The position numbers and the translations under genes are program-made. Under the pieces are notes generated by a model that saw only the letters and a program-made list of their open reading frames with translations, ran no database searches and had not been told where the DNA came from. This document shows, piece after piece, positions 1 through 8,300 of a stretch of DNA of 64,000 bases. Each line of letters opens with the position of its first letter. Within the stretch, counting starts at the first letter, position 1. The stretch is from Gammaproteobacteria bacterium (lineage in GTDB: Bacteria > Pseudomonadota > Gammaproteobacteria > Xanthomonadales > SZUA-36): NCBI GenBank assembly GCA_021772915.1, contig JAJFLB010000012.1, forward strand, positions 124,001 through 188,000. The letters are read 5' to 3'.

Positions 1-145
1 TCGTTGACGGTTCCCACCGTCGAAGTCAATTCTGAACTATGAAGTTATAGACAGGTCAAGCACGTACGCAGAAGCCATTATTTGTATTGCGCAGTTTGCA
101 GTGCATGACACCCGAAAAAACTGGGAAGCACAGAAGGCTGCACGC

Positions 146-169
146 AAAAAAAAGCGGCCGAAGCCGCTT
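146..169 (-). terminator. Intrinsic terminator of the cysQ operon
   Basis: A GC-rich 7-bp stem (aagcggc / gccgctt) with a cgaa loop has a run of A on its left side. Read on the minus strand this is a hairpin followed by a T-run. It lies downstream of the minus-strand cysQ-nudE-hisN genes and is placed to end that transcript. About 165 bp between it and the cysQ stop codon show no gene. Confidence 0.8.
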
Positions 170-333
170 ATGATCCTGCAATTTATTGTATTTATTGTCG
201 TTTGTTATAGTTTTTGGCAAGCCCCAACAGGAGGGTTGGGCAGTTTATACTCCCTGTTGAAGACCAGGTCAAGCTAACCGCACAAATAAAAGTGTGTCCA
301 CGTCGTTCATTGCACCTGTTGAGGTCGGGCGCT

Positions 334-1149
334 TTAACGACACTCCTGAAACGGCCAGAGCCATTCTCGTGCCGGGTCGCCAAATACGAAAAAATGTGGA
401 TTCAAAAAACTTTCCTTCCGATTGTAAGACAATGAAGTGCCATCAATCTCAACCACTTGACCACCGGCAGCCTCAACTACCGCTTGTGCCGCAGCGGTGT
501 CCCATTCACTGGTGGGACCCGTGCGTGGATAGAAATCTGCCTGGCCTTCTGCTATGTGGCAAAACTTCAGTGAACTGCCCATGCTGACAACTTCAGTGGG
601 TCCCAAATTACGAAGTTGGCTGGCGAGTTCGGGGTTGGCGTGTGAACGGCTGCCGACAACGAGAGCTGGTTCCGCTGCTGGTTGTCTCACTTCAATAGCC
701 ACGGCCTGGTCGGTACCAACCTGCCGCCAGGCACCATGACCCCTTGCACCAAAGTAGCTTGTAGTACTGACTGGTACATGGACAATGCCAAGTACCGGTT
801 GGTGATCACAAATCAGGGCGATATTAACCGTGAACTCCCCGTTGCGATTGATGAATTCCTTGGTGCCATCCAGGGGATCAACCAGCCAGTATTTCTGCCA
901 GTTTCTGCGGGTATGCCAGGGTATATCGGCATGTTCTTCAGAAAGGACCGGGATGTCCGGCCAAAATCGGGTTAACTCAGCCATGATCAATTCATGACTG
1001 GCCAGGTCGGCACGGGTAAGTGGTGAGTCGTCTGCTTTATAAGTGATACCCATGTCCCCGGTGTACCACTTCAGTATGGTCATACCGGCCCGGGAGCTGA
1101 TATCTACCAGGCGGTCCAGGTCTTGCTGAAGATTTTCACCGGTGAGCAT
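334..1149 (-). CDS. cysQ: 3'(2'),5'-bisphosphate nucleotidase CysQ
   Basis: Inositol-monophosphatase-fold enzyme expected to hydrolyse 3'-phosphoadenosine-5'-phosphate, the by-product of PAPS use in sulfate assimilation and sulfotransfer. The metal-binding signature is visible as LSEEH followed by WLVDPLDGTKEFI, and the C-terminal part has the family WDTAAAQAVVEAAGG motif. The ATG at 1149 gives 271 residues, close to CysQ length; the track start at 1188 adds 13 residues of poor quality. It is the last gene of a minus-strand run after nudE, an arrangement common in gammaproteobacteria. A second IMPase-family gene (hisN) lies two genes upstream. The CysQ assignment rests on KEFINRNGEFTVNIALI-type sequence and the nudE neighbour. 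Confidence 0.9.
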   Translation of the reverse strand: MLTGENLQQDLDRLVDISSRAGMTILKWYTGDMGITYKADDSPLTRADLASHELIMAELTRFWPDIPVLSEEHADIPWHTRRNWQKYWLVDPLDGTKEFINRNGEFTVNIALICDHQPVLGIVHVPVSTTSYFGARGHGAWRQVGTDQAVAIEVRQPAAEPALVVGSRSHANPELASQLRNLGPTEVVSMGSSLKFCHIAEGQADFYPRTGPTSEWDTAAAQAVVEAAGGQVVEIDGTSLSYNRKESFLNPHFFVFGDPAREWLWPFQECR

Positions 1150-1245
1150 ATTGCACCTGGCAGCTGGCGAACAAAAACACCCCGGCAATCATGTGATCAC
1201 TTGCTTGCCGGCTGGGCCAGACTGGTGCAGGGTGCGGCGAAAGTG

Positions 1246-1797
1246 TCATTTAGATTCCTGTTGCAGATAGTCTCGCGCGATATACAGGGCGGCGATACTT
1301 CGGCCCTCGGTACAGTCAGGTCGTTGCACCAGTGTATGTAAATCCCTGATTGGCCAGGGAACGATCTCCAGTTCTTCCGGCTCGTCACCAACGAGCTTTT
1401 CCGGGTAGAGATTACGTGCCAGTACCACGTGGGTACTGTGAGACATGTAACCTGGTGCGAGACTTAAGGTAGTCAGTTCATACAGGTCTTCGGCACCGTA
1501 ACCGATCTCTTCTTTGAGTTCCCTTTGTGCGCCCTCCACTATGGATTCATCGGCTTCAAGACGACCTTTTACCAGACCCAGTTCGTAGTGATGGAGCCCC
1601 GCGGCGTACTCCCGCACCAGCAGTACGGTGTCCTCGTCAGGCATCGGTATCACGATAACTGCACCGAGACCCCTGCTGTGCAGACGTTCATAGGTACGTT
1701 TTGCGCCGTTACGAAACTCCAGATCAAGTTGCTCAATACGAAATAGCTTTCCTGGATCAAGGTCACGTTTGGCATGAATTTTTGGAAGTCTTTCCAT
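1246..1797 (-). CDS. nudE: ADP compounds hydrolase NudE (Nudix)
   Basis: Nudix hydrolase of 183 residues expected to cleave ADP-ribose, NADH, Ap3A and related ADP compounds. The Nudix box is intact: GRLEADESIVEGAQRELKEE, followed by IG, matches Gx5Ex7REUXEEXGU. The N-terminus (MERLPKIHAKRDLDPGKLF) and the downstream SLAPGYMSH segment resemble NudE proteins. It lies between hisN (about 6 bp upstream) and cysQ (about 100 bp downstream) on the same strand, so the three are probably co-transcribed. No anomaly seen. Confidence 0.9.
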   Translation of the reverse strand: MERLPKIHAKRDLDPGKLFRIEQLDLEFRNGAKRTYERLHSRGLGAVIVIPMPDEDTVLLVREYAAGLHHYELGLVKGRLEADESIVEGAQRELKEEIGYGAEDLYELTTLSLAPGYMSHSTHVVLARNLYPEKLVGDEPEELEIVPWPIRDLHTLVQRPDCTEGRSIAALYIARDYLQQESK

Positions 1798-1803
1798 CGG
1801 GGC

Positions 1804-2595
1804 TCAGTCTCGGTTCAATTCTGTCAACAAGGTTTCATGTAATGGCCGCGTAGCAGCCAGTACCGAGTGTGTATCCAGGCTGATTGGTTGGTTGTCCAGG
1901 TCGGTAAACACCCCGCCCGCTTCTGTAATGATGACGTACAGAGCGGCAATATCCAGGATGTTTACATCGGATTCAATAATGGCATCCAACTGGCCGGCGG
2001 CAAGACGGTGGTAATGGTAATAATCACCGTAACCCCGGGTGCGATTTGCCCGGGACAATACTCTTCCAAGTGCAGGCCAACGATCACCTGCTGCCAGACT
2101 CTGGATGTTGCCTGTGGAAATACTTGCCTGTGAGATGCACTCCACATCACTGACACGCAGGTCCGCATCTTCGCTAAATGCGCCACCGCCACGTGTGGCC
2201 CACACCAGTTCGTTCATTGCTGGTGCGCAGGATACGCCAAGAACCAACTCACCACTGTGCATCAATGCGATCTGGGTAGAAAACATGCCGTAGCCTTTTA
2301 CAAAGCTCTTGGTGCCATCAATGGGGTCCACTAGCCAAAGGTAATCTGCGGCATCGCTATCCCTGCCGTATTCCTCGCCGAAGATGCCATGCTCGGGGTA
2401 AGCTTCCCCAAGTGTTGCACGGATTACCTGTTCTGCGCGGCGGTCAGCTACAGTCACGGGTGTCTGGTCGGCCTTGATTTCAACATCGATCTCGCCGTCA
2501 TAGTAAGACAGGATCAGCTCACGCGCGGCCCTGACGGCTCGTAAGGCCGTGGCAAGCAGTTCTTTCATGGCAGTTTCGGTTATTGCCTGCGGCAT
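1804..2595 (-). CDS. hisN: Histidinol-phosphatase, IMPase-type (HisN)
   Basis: Second inositol-monophosphatase-family enzyme in this run. The signature GEEYGRDSD ... LWLVDPIDGTKSFVKGYGMF and the C-terminal VNILDIAALYVIITEAGG carry the metal ligands. The wording SFVKGYGMFSTQIAL and GGVFTDL is typical of the HisN subgroup, which dephosphorylates L-histidinol phosphate; other IMPase substrates remain possible. The ATG at 2595 gives 263 residues, and an ATG at 2568 is also possible. The track start at 2694 adds an unlikely leader that runs into the promoter space of the divergent bioA. No clear Shine-Dalgarno sequence separates the choices. Confidence 0.78.
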   Translation of the reverse strand: MPQAITETAMKELLATALRAVRAARELILSYYDGEIDVEIKADQTPVTVADRRAEQVIRATLGEAYPEHGIFGEEYGRDSDAADYLWLVDPIDGTKSFVKGYGMFSTQIALMHSGELVLGVSCAPAMNELVWATRGGGAFSEDADLRVSDVECISQASISTGNIQSLAAGDRWPALGRVLSRANRTRGYGDYYHYHRLAAGQLDAIIESDVNILDIAALYVIITEAGGVFTDLDNQPISLDTHSVLAATRPLHETLLTELNRD

Positions 2596-2720
2596 GGTTT
2601 GAGTACCCGGTGATCGCTGAACAAGGACTTTGGCAGCTTTGACTCGGTGTTGCTTGCAAGGCTGTGCCGTACTGCCCATGATACCAGACTGCAATTGATT
2701 CCAAAGAAAGTGGTTGGCCT

Positions 2721-4079
2721 ATGAGCGTGGGTAAAAATGAAGCAATCCGGCGCCGTGATCTCGCGGTACTGTGGCATCCAACCACACAGATGAAGGACCA
2801 CGAGTGGCTACCGCTGTTGCCGATTAGGAGTGCTCAGGGTGTGTGGTTGGAAGACATGCAGGGCAAGCGCTATATCGATGCCATCAGTTCCTGGTGGGTC
2901 AACTTGTTTGGCCACGCAAATGAGCATATTAGCGCTGCGGTCAGCGACCAGGCCAGGCGTCTTGAGCATGTCATCCTGGCCGGCGTCACCCACGAGCCGG
3001 CGGTGCAACTGGCAGAGAAGCTGGTCGGGATTACACCACTGGGTCTGGAACGGGTGTTTTTTGCGGATAGTGGTGCCTCCGCTGTTGAAATCGCACTGAA
3101 GATGAGTTTTCACTACTGGCACAATCGCGGCGAACCCGACCGCGTGCGTTTTGTGACATTATCCAACAGTTACCATGGAGATACGCTCGGAGCGCTAAGC
3201 GTTGGTGATGCCGGCTTGTTCAAGGCGGCTTATGAGCCCCTGTTGATGGACCCCCTGGTTGCACCCAGTCCGGATTGTTTTGGCTTGCCGCGGGGGCAGT
3301 GGGATGAGCACGCCGATCAGAAACTGGTGGAAATGGATGAGTTGTTGGCTTCGCACGAGGGTGAGATTTGTGCAGTTATTATCGAACCGCTGGTGCAGTG
3401 TGCCGGCGGCATGCGGATGTACCCACCTGCATACCTGAGTGGTCTGCGAGTTTTATGTGACAAGTACCGGGTGCACCTGATAGCTGATGAAATCGCGGTT
3501 GGCTTCGGCCGGACCGGAAGTATGTTTGCCTGCGAGCAGGGCGGGATCTCACCGGACTTCATGTGTCTTTCAAAGGGCCTGACCGGGGGTTACCTGCCGA
3601 TGTCGGCGGTGCTGACCAGCAACTTGGTTTATCAGGAGTTTTACGCTGAATACATTTCGCTCAGGGGCTTTTTGCATTCACACAGTTACACCGGTAATGC
3701 GCTGGCTTGCGCAGCAGCACTGGCCACTCTGGAGTTGTTTGAAGAGCGAGAGGTGTTGGCGGATAACCTTGTATTGGCCCAACACATGTTGACCGCTATC
3801 GAGCCATTGCAGGATCACCCGCATGTGGGGGATATACGACAGACCGGCATGATACTCGCCGTGGAGATGGTGGAACGGCGCGACCCCATGTTGCAGTACG
3901 ACTGGAAACAGCGTCGAGGCATGCGGGTGTATGAGCATGCACTGGATCAAGGGGTCTTGTTGAGACCGGTCGGTAATGTGGTTTATTTTATGCCCCCTTA
4001 CATCATCAATGAGGGTGAAATCGACCTGATGGCAAGGGCCGCTATCGATGGTATTGAACTGGCGACCGGTACGTCTTGA
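2721..4079 (+). CDS. bioA: Adenosylmethionine-8-amino-7-oxononanoate aminotransferase BioA
   Basis: PLP-dependent class III aminotransferase of biotin synthesis (KAPA to DAPA, with S-adenosylmethionine as amino donor). Visible features are the N-terminal HPTTQMKDHE and SSWWVNLFGH segments typical of BioA, VFFADSGASAVEIALKM, the HLIADEIAVGFGRTG cofactor-binding Asp, and the PLP lysine in FMCLSKGLTGG. The length of 452 residues is slightly longer than most BioA. It is transcribed divergently from hisN and is followed by rsmE, as in many gammaproteobacteria. No other bio gene is in the window. Confidence 0.95.
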   Translation: MSVGKNEAIRRRDLAVLWHPTTQMKDHEWLPLLPIRSAQGVWLEDMQGKRYIDAISSWWVNLFGHANEHISAAVSDQARRLEHVILAGVTHEPAVQLAEKLVGITPLGLERVFFADSGASAVEIALKMSFHYWHNRGEPDRVRFVTLSNSYHGDTLGALSVGDAGLFKAAYEPLLMDPLVAPSPDCFGLPRGQWDEHADQKLVEMDELLASHEGEICAVIIEPLVQCAGGMRMYPPAYLSGLRVLCDKYRVHLIADEIAVGFGRTGSMFACEQGGISPDFMCLSKGLTGGYLPMSAVLTSNLVYQEFYAEYISLRGFLHSHSYTGNALACAAALATLELFEEREVLADNLVLAQHMLTAIEPLQDHPHVGDIRQTGMILAVEMVERRDPMLQYDWKQRRGMRVYEHALDQGVLLRPVGNVVYFMPPYIINEGEIDLMARAAIDGIELATGTS

Positions 4080-4161
4080 AAAGATCAAGCCAGCCTCAGC
4101 GGCCGCTGTGTTGTCCGGGTGTCCCCGCACCGCAATCCGCGTGTCGACGAGGTGCTGTTTG

Positions 4162-4908
4162 ATGCGCCATTCCCGGGTTTATACGTCGCAGACATTGGCG
4201 TCTGGTGACACTGTCAGCTTGGATAAATCAGCAAGTCATTACCTGGCTGATGTGTTAAGGGTGTTAGAGGGTGACATTGTGACTTTGTTCAATGGAAACG
4301 GTAGCGACTACCAGGGTGTAGTCTGCGAGATGCAGCGCCACCGTGTAAAAGTCAGGCTGACGCGTAGCCGGGTACCCGACAATGAATCCCGGCTAAAGAT
4401 AACGCTGATACAGGCCATCACCAGAAGCCAACGTATGGACTACGCGTTGCAAAAAGCCACTGAGCTCGGGGTGAGCAGTATTCAGCCATTGATGAGTAGC
4501 CGGGTCGAGGTTCGACTGGACGAGAAAAGACAGGCGAATCGGCTGGCTCATTGGCGTACGGTGGTTACCTCGGCCTGTGAACAATCTGGCCGGGCGGTTG
4601 TGCCGGAGATTCTGACCCCCTGTTCATTGCAGACCTGGCTTGCAGGTGCAACAAAGGTTGGGTCAGAGAGTGCGTCCGGGCGACTGGTGCTGGTTCCTCG
4701 GGCAGGGCTCAAATTGTCTGACTACGCCCTAAGTCATAAGGCCGTGTCCGTGTTTGTTGGTCCCGAGGGCGGTTTCAGCAAAGAGGAGTTGCAGTCGTTG
4801 CACGCAGCGGCCGTAACGGGTGTATCTCTGGGGCCAAGAATTTTGCGTACTGAAACAGCCGGTCCTGTGGCTATCGCGCTGCTGCAGGCAAAAGCAGGTG
4901 ATTTGTAG
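4162..4908 (+). CDS. rsmE: 16S rRNA (uracil1498-N3)-methyltransferase RsmE
   Basis: SPOUT-family methyltransferase for m3U1498 of 16S rRNA. The start at 4162 (MRHSRVYTSQTL) fits the family N-terminus and gives 248 residues; the longer track ORF overlaps bioA and is not supported. Family motifs are LIQAITRSQRMDYALQKATE, the ELGV...P segment, the SACEQSGR motif, and the knotted SAM-binding end VGPEGGFSKEE and LGPRILRTETAG. The gene ends only about 14 bp from the convergent chpC stop. Confidence 0.94.
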   Translation: MRHSRVYTSQTLASGDTVSLDKSASHYLADVLRVLEGDIVTLFNGNGSDYQGVVCEMQRHRVKVRLTRSRVPDNESRLKITLIQAITRSQRMDYALQKATELGVSSIQPLMSSRVEVRLDEKRQANRLAHWRTVVTSACEQSGRAVVPEILTPCSLQTWLAGATKVGSESASGRLVLVPRAGLKLSDYALSHKAVSVFVGPEGGFSKEELQSLHAAAVTGVSLGPRILRTETAGPVAIALLQAKAGDL

Positions 4909-4922
4909 GTGCTACCAGTACA

Positions 4923-5384
4923 CTAACTACCGTATGCTGCCTGTTCCACGATGTGTGTCAGTTCCCGCAGTTCCGGTATCAGTGCAGTCTGCCCCTCAAT
5001 AGTGACCTTGCTGTGTAAAGCCTCGGGTAATCCTTCGGTTTGGCTTTCAACCAGCGTCCCGGCATTCACCGTTTTAAGTTTTGGCACACCCTGAATGACC
5101 AGACCGATGTAGTAGACCTGTGTTGATTCTCCCATGGTCTTGATGATAAGAATTCGTGCTTCCGGTGTAACTGCATTGCCTGCTTTGGCGTCAAGCAGTT
5201 TCAAGTAGCTGATGATTGGCACCTGCCAGCCTTGCCAGGCCAACTCACCCAGCAACCATTTCGGAGCTTCTTTGAAGGGCTCGGGCGGCGTGTAAGGCAG
5301 TACTTCCGCCACGGTGGTACTCGGAAGCAACACATGGTTTTCCGTCAGAGCTGCTATTACGGTACGAATTTCCTTATCAGTCAT
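4923..5384 (-). CDS. chpC: CheW-like protein ChpC
   Basis: Short CheW-domain adaptor of 153 residues, last gene of the pil/chp chemosensory cluster. The visible CheW pattern is ALTENHVLLPSTTVAEVLPY, then PKWLLGELAWQGWQVPIISY and ILIIKTMGESTQVYYIGLVI. It starts 1 bp after the chpA stop, so it is translationally linked. Homologues (ChpC in Pseudomonas aeruginosa) couple additional inputs to ChpA; that role is inferred from position and fold only. Confidence 0.82.
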   Translation of the reverse strand: MTDKEIRTVIAALTENHVLLPSTTVAEVLPYTPPEPFKEAPKWLLGELAWQGWQVPIISYLKLLDAKAGNAVTPEARILIIKTMGESTQVYYIGLVIQGVPKLKTVNAGTLVESQTEGLPEALHSKVTIEGQTALIPELRELTHIVEQAAYGS

Positions 5385-5385
5385 A

Positions 5386-8300
5386 TCAAGTCCGATCAGT
5401 GCCCAGTAGTCTGTCTACCTCGGAGATCAGTTCCGATTCTTTGTACGGTTTGGAAATATATGCATTGGCACCCGCTTTTTTTCCGCGTTCGCAGTGCTTC
5501 TTACCTGTACGGGAAGTGATCATGATGATGGGGATTTCTCGCAGCCTGGAATCAGTGCGGACGTATTCTGCGAGTTGGTAGCCATCCATACGTGGCATTT
5601 CCACATCCAGCAAAAGAAGTTCAGGAACCCTTTCCTGCATTTGTTCCATGGCGTCCATCCCGTCTCTTGCGGTGAAAACTTCAATATTGTGTCCCTCCAG
5701 CACGCGCGAGGTTACTTTTCGCATCGTGATGGAGTCGTCAACGACCAGGGCCAGGGGTTGTTTTGAATCGGCATCAACTGTTAGCTCGGGTGGTGCGGGG
5801 CGACTGGTGTCCGTCAACGCACGCCGGATTAGCGGACCGGAGTCAATAATGACCACGACCTGCCCATCGCCGGAAATGGTACCTCCTAAAATGCCGGGCA
5901 CACTACTAATCTGCGGCCCGACCGGCTTGATGACAATTTCTTTGTGTTCCAGAAGTTCCGGTACCCGGAAGGCAGCCCGTTGGTTACCAGCCTTGATCAT
6001 TAGAATGGAAACAGTGTTATTACCTATTGGCGTTGATGGTTCGCTCAGCAACGGCTCCAGCTCGATAACGGGGTACTGCTGTCCACTGAACCCGTAAGTC
6101 GGTTGGTCGTTTTCGTATAAGGCCTGGTACTCGGCAGGCTTTATACGTGCCACACCCGTGACGCTGGCCAATGGGATCAGATACTGGCGTTGGCCGGCAA
6201 TGACACCGATGGCCTGCATCACCGCAAGGGTAAATGGAATCCGAATGGTAAACAGACTGCCTTTGCCGGTTTCCGAATCGATCTCAATAGAGCCGCCAAC
6301 CTGCTTTATTTCGCTGTTCACAACGTCCATGCCAACACCGCGACCAGCCAGCGCGGTCACCTTCTTGGATGTTGAGAATCCACTTTGCAGGATTAGCTGT
6401 AGCAATTGCTGAGGTTCCGGTTTGGCCTTTTTGTCAATTAACTCCAGTTCGATGGCGCGTTTTTTGATGGCAACCAGATCCATGCCAGCACCATCATCCT
6501 CTACACGGACAACAAATTCAGTCGCCTCAGCGGCAACCGTTATGCACAGTTCACCTTCTTCGGGCTTGTTGAGTTTTTTCCGCACTTTGGCAGATTCAAT
6601 GCCATGCACTATGGCATTTCTGATCAGGTGTTCCAGGGGTGCCGTGATTCTCTCCAGCACGTTGCGGTCGAGTTGATCACCAGCACCTGCCATGCGTAAC
6701 TGCAGCCGTGTTTTTTTACCGGTTTCGCCGGCAGCGGTACGGACGATGCGGCGCAGACGAGGGGCGATGGTGCTGAAGTGCACCATGCGGGTCTGCATCA
6801 GACGCTCCTGCAACTCGGTATTGACCCGGGATTGCTTTACCAGCAGGGCTTCGGACTTGCGTGCACTTTTATCCAGTAATTCCTGTAGGTTTAAGAGGTC
6901 GGCTACGGACTCGGACAGACTGCGTGACAATTGCTGTATTGGAGAGAAGTGGTCCAGCTCCAGTGGATCGAACCCCTCCTCATCCTTCCGGATGTCCTGT
7001 GGGTAGCGCGAACGAATCTGTGTTTCGGTTTCAATTTCGAGTTTGCGAAATTGGTCCCTTAATCTTGTGACAGTTTCATCAGACTCTTTCAGGCACTCAC
7101 GCAGGTGACTGAATTGTTGCTCCATACGCGACCGAAAAATACTAATTTCGCCAGCGCAATTGACCAGTGAGTCAAGTAGTTCCGCGTTGACCCGGATTGG
7201 CTGTTGGCCCCTGGGGGCCTCTTCAGGCCTTTCTGCAACATCAAGCTCGTCAGTTTTGGTAGCGTCAACCGGGGTCTCCTCCACTTCATCGGGTGCTGAT
7301 TCGGTAGTGACGGCCTGGTCCGAGTCAACCACAGGTGGAATCTGGCTCGTTGCAAAATCGTCAAGCTGTTGCTCGGACTCTGCCGGCATTCCTTCAGCAT
7401 GTGATGCGCTTTTCTGAGTGGCTTGTTCTGTCCACTTGTGCAGACGGTCGCAGCCTTGTTCAAGCGACTCGATGACGGCAGTGGACGGTGAGACCAGCTG
7501 ACCCGCCACACGTTCCAGTAGTGTCTCCATCGAATGGCTGAGGTCTCCCAGGGCAATCATGCCTGCCATGCGTGCACCACCCTTGAGGGTGTGTATTTCA
7601 CGTTGAAGGTTCTTCACCAGCTCCAGGTTTGACAGGTCATCGCGCCAAGTGTCGAGCAACGAATCACAGCGTTCCAGGATATCCGCAGCTTCTTCCAGAA
7701 AAATATTGAGTATGTCGGTGTCAACGGGCTCGATTTCGGTATCTGGCTCTCGATCCTCTGGCGAATCTCTCTTTTCTTCTTTGATTGTCTTCTCTGACTC
7801 GACCGTGTCTTGTGGGGGTTTTTCAAACTTCTCGTATTCAAGAGCCAGGGCATCGAGTTGCTCAATCTGCTTGTCTTCGTCCAATTCCAGCTGAATTTCC
7901 AGATCACCTGCCTGAACCGCAAGGCAGGTTTCAAAGTGTGCCAGGCTGGTAGCGATCAACCACAGATCAGTATTGCCGAAAGCTTTGCCACTGATGCGTT
8001 GCGCTTCGAGGAGCCTTTGCACGGATTTCGCAATGTCTGTTTCGCGGCTCACCTGAGCTGATGCCGTGGTTTGCACAACGGCGTCTATGGCGCTGATTTG
8101 CTCATCTGTGGCCACGTAAGTCCGGTCTTTTGAGATACTGTCCATCAGACCATTCAAAACCACCAGCGTGTCTGTCAGGCCTTGTCGTTCAGAAACTTTT
8201 GCGGTGTCCTTGGTCGATATCCTGGTGACTGCAACATCGCCTTTCTTACGGTTGGCGCGTGCAGCGGTTGCACTATCTGGCATCAGTGGGGCAAAAGTTG

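Noticed and set aside
1-145. Possible tRNA or small RNA at the left edge
   Set aside because: A short hairpin (gacggttcccaccgtc) is present, but no cloverleaf or conserved tRNA arms are seen.
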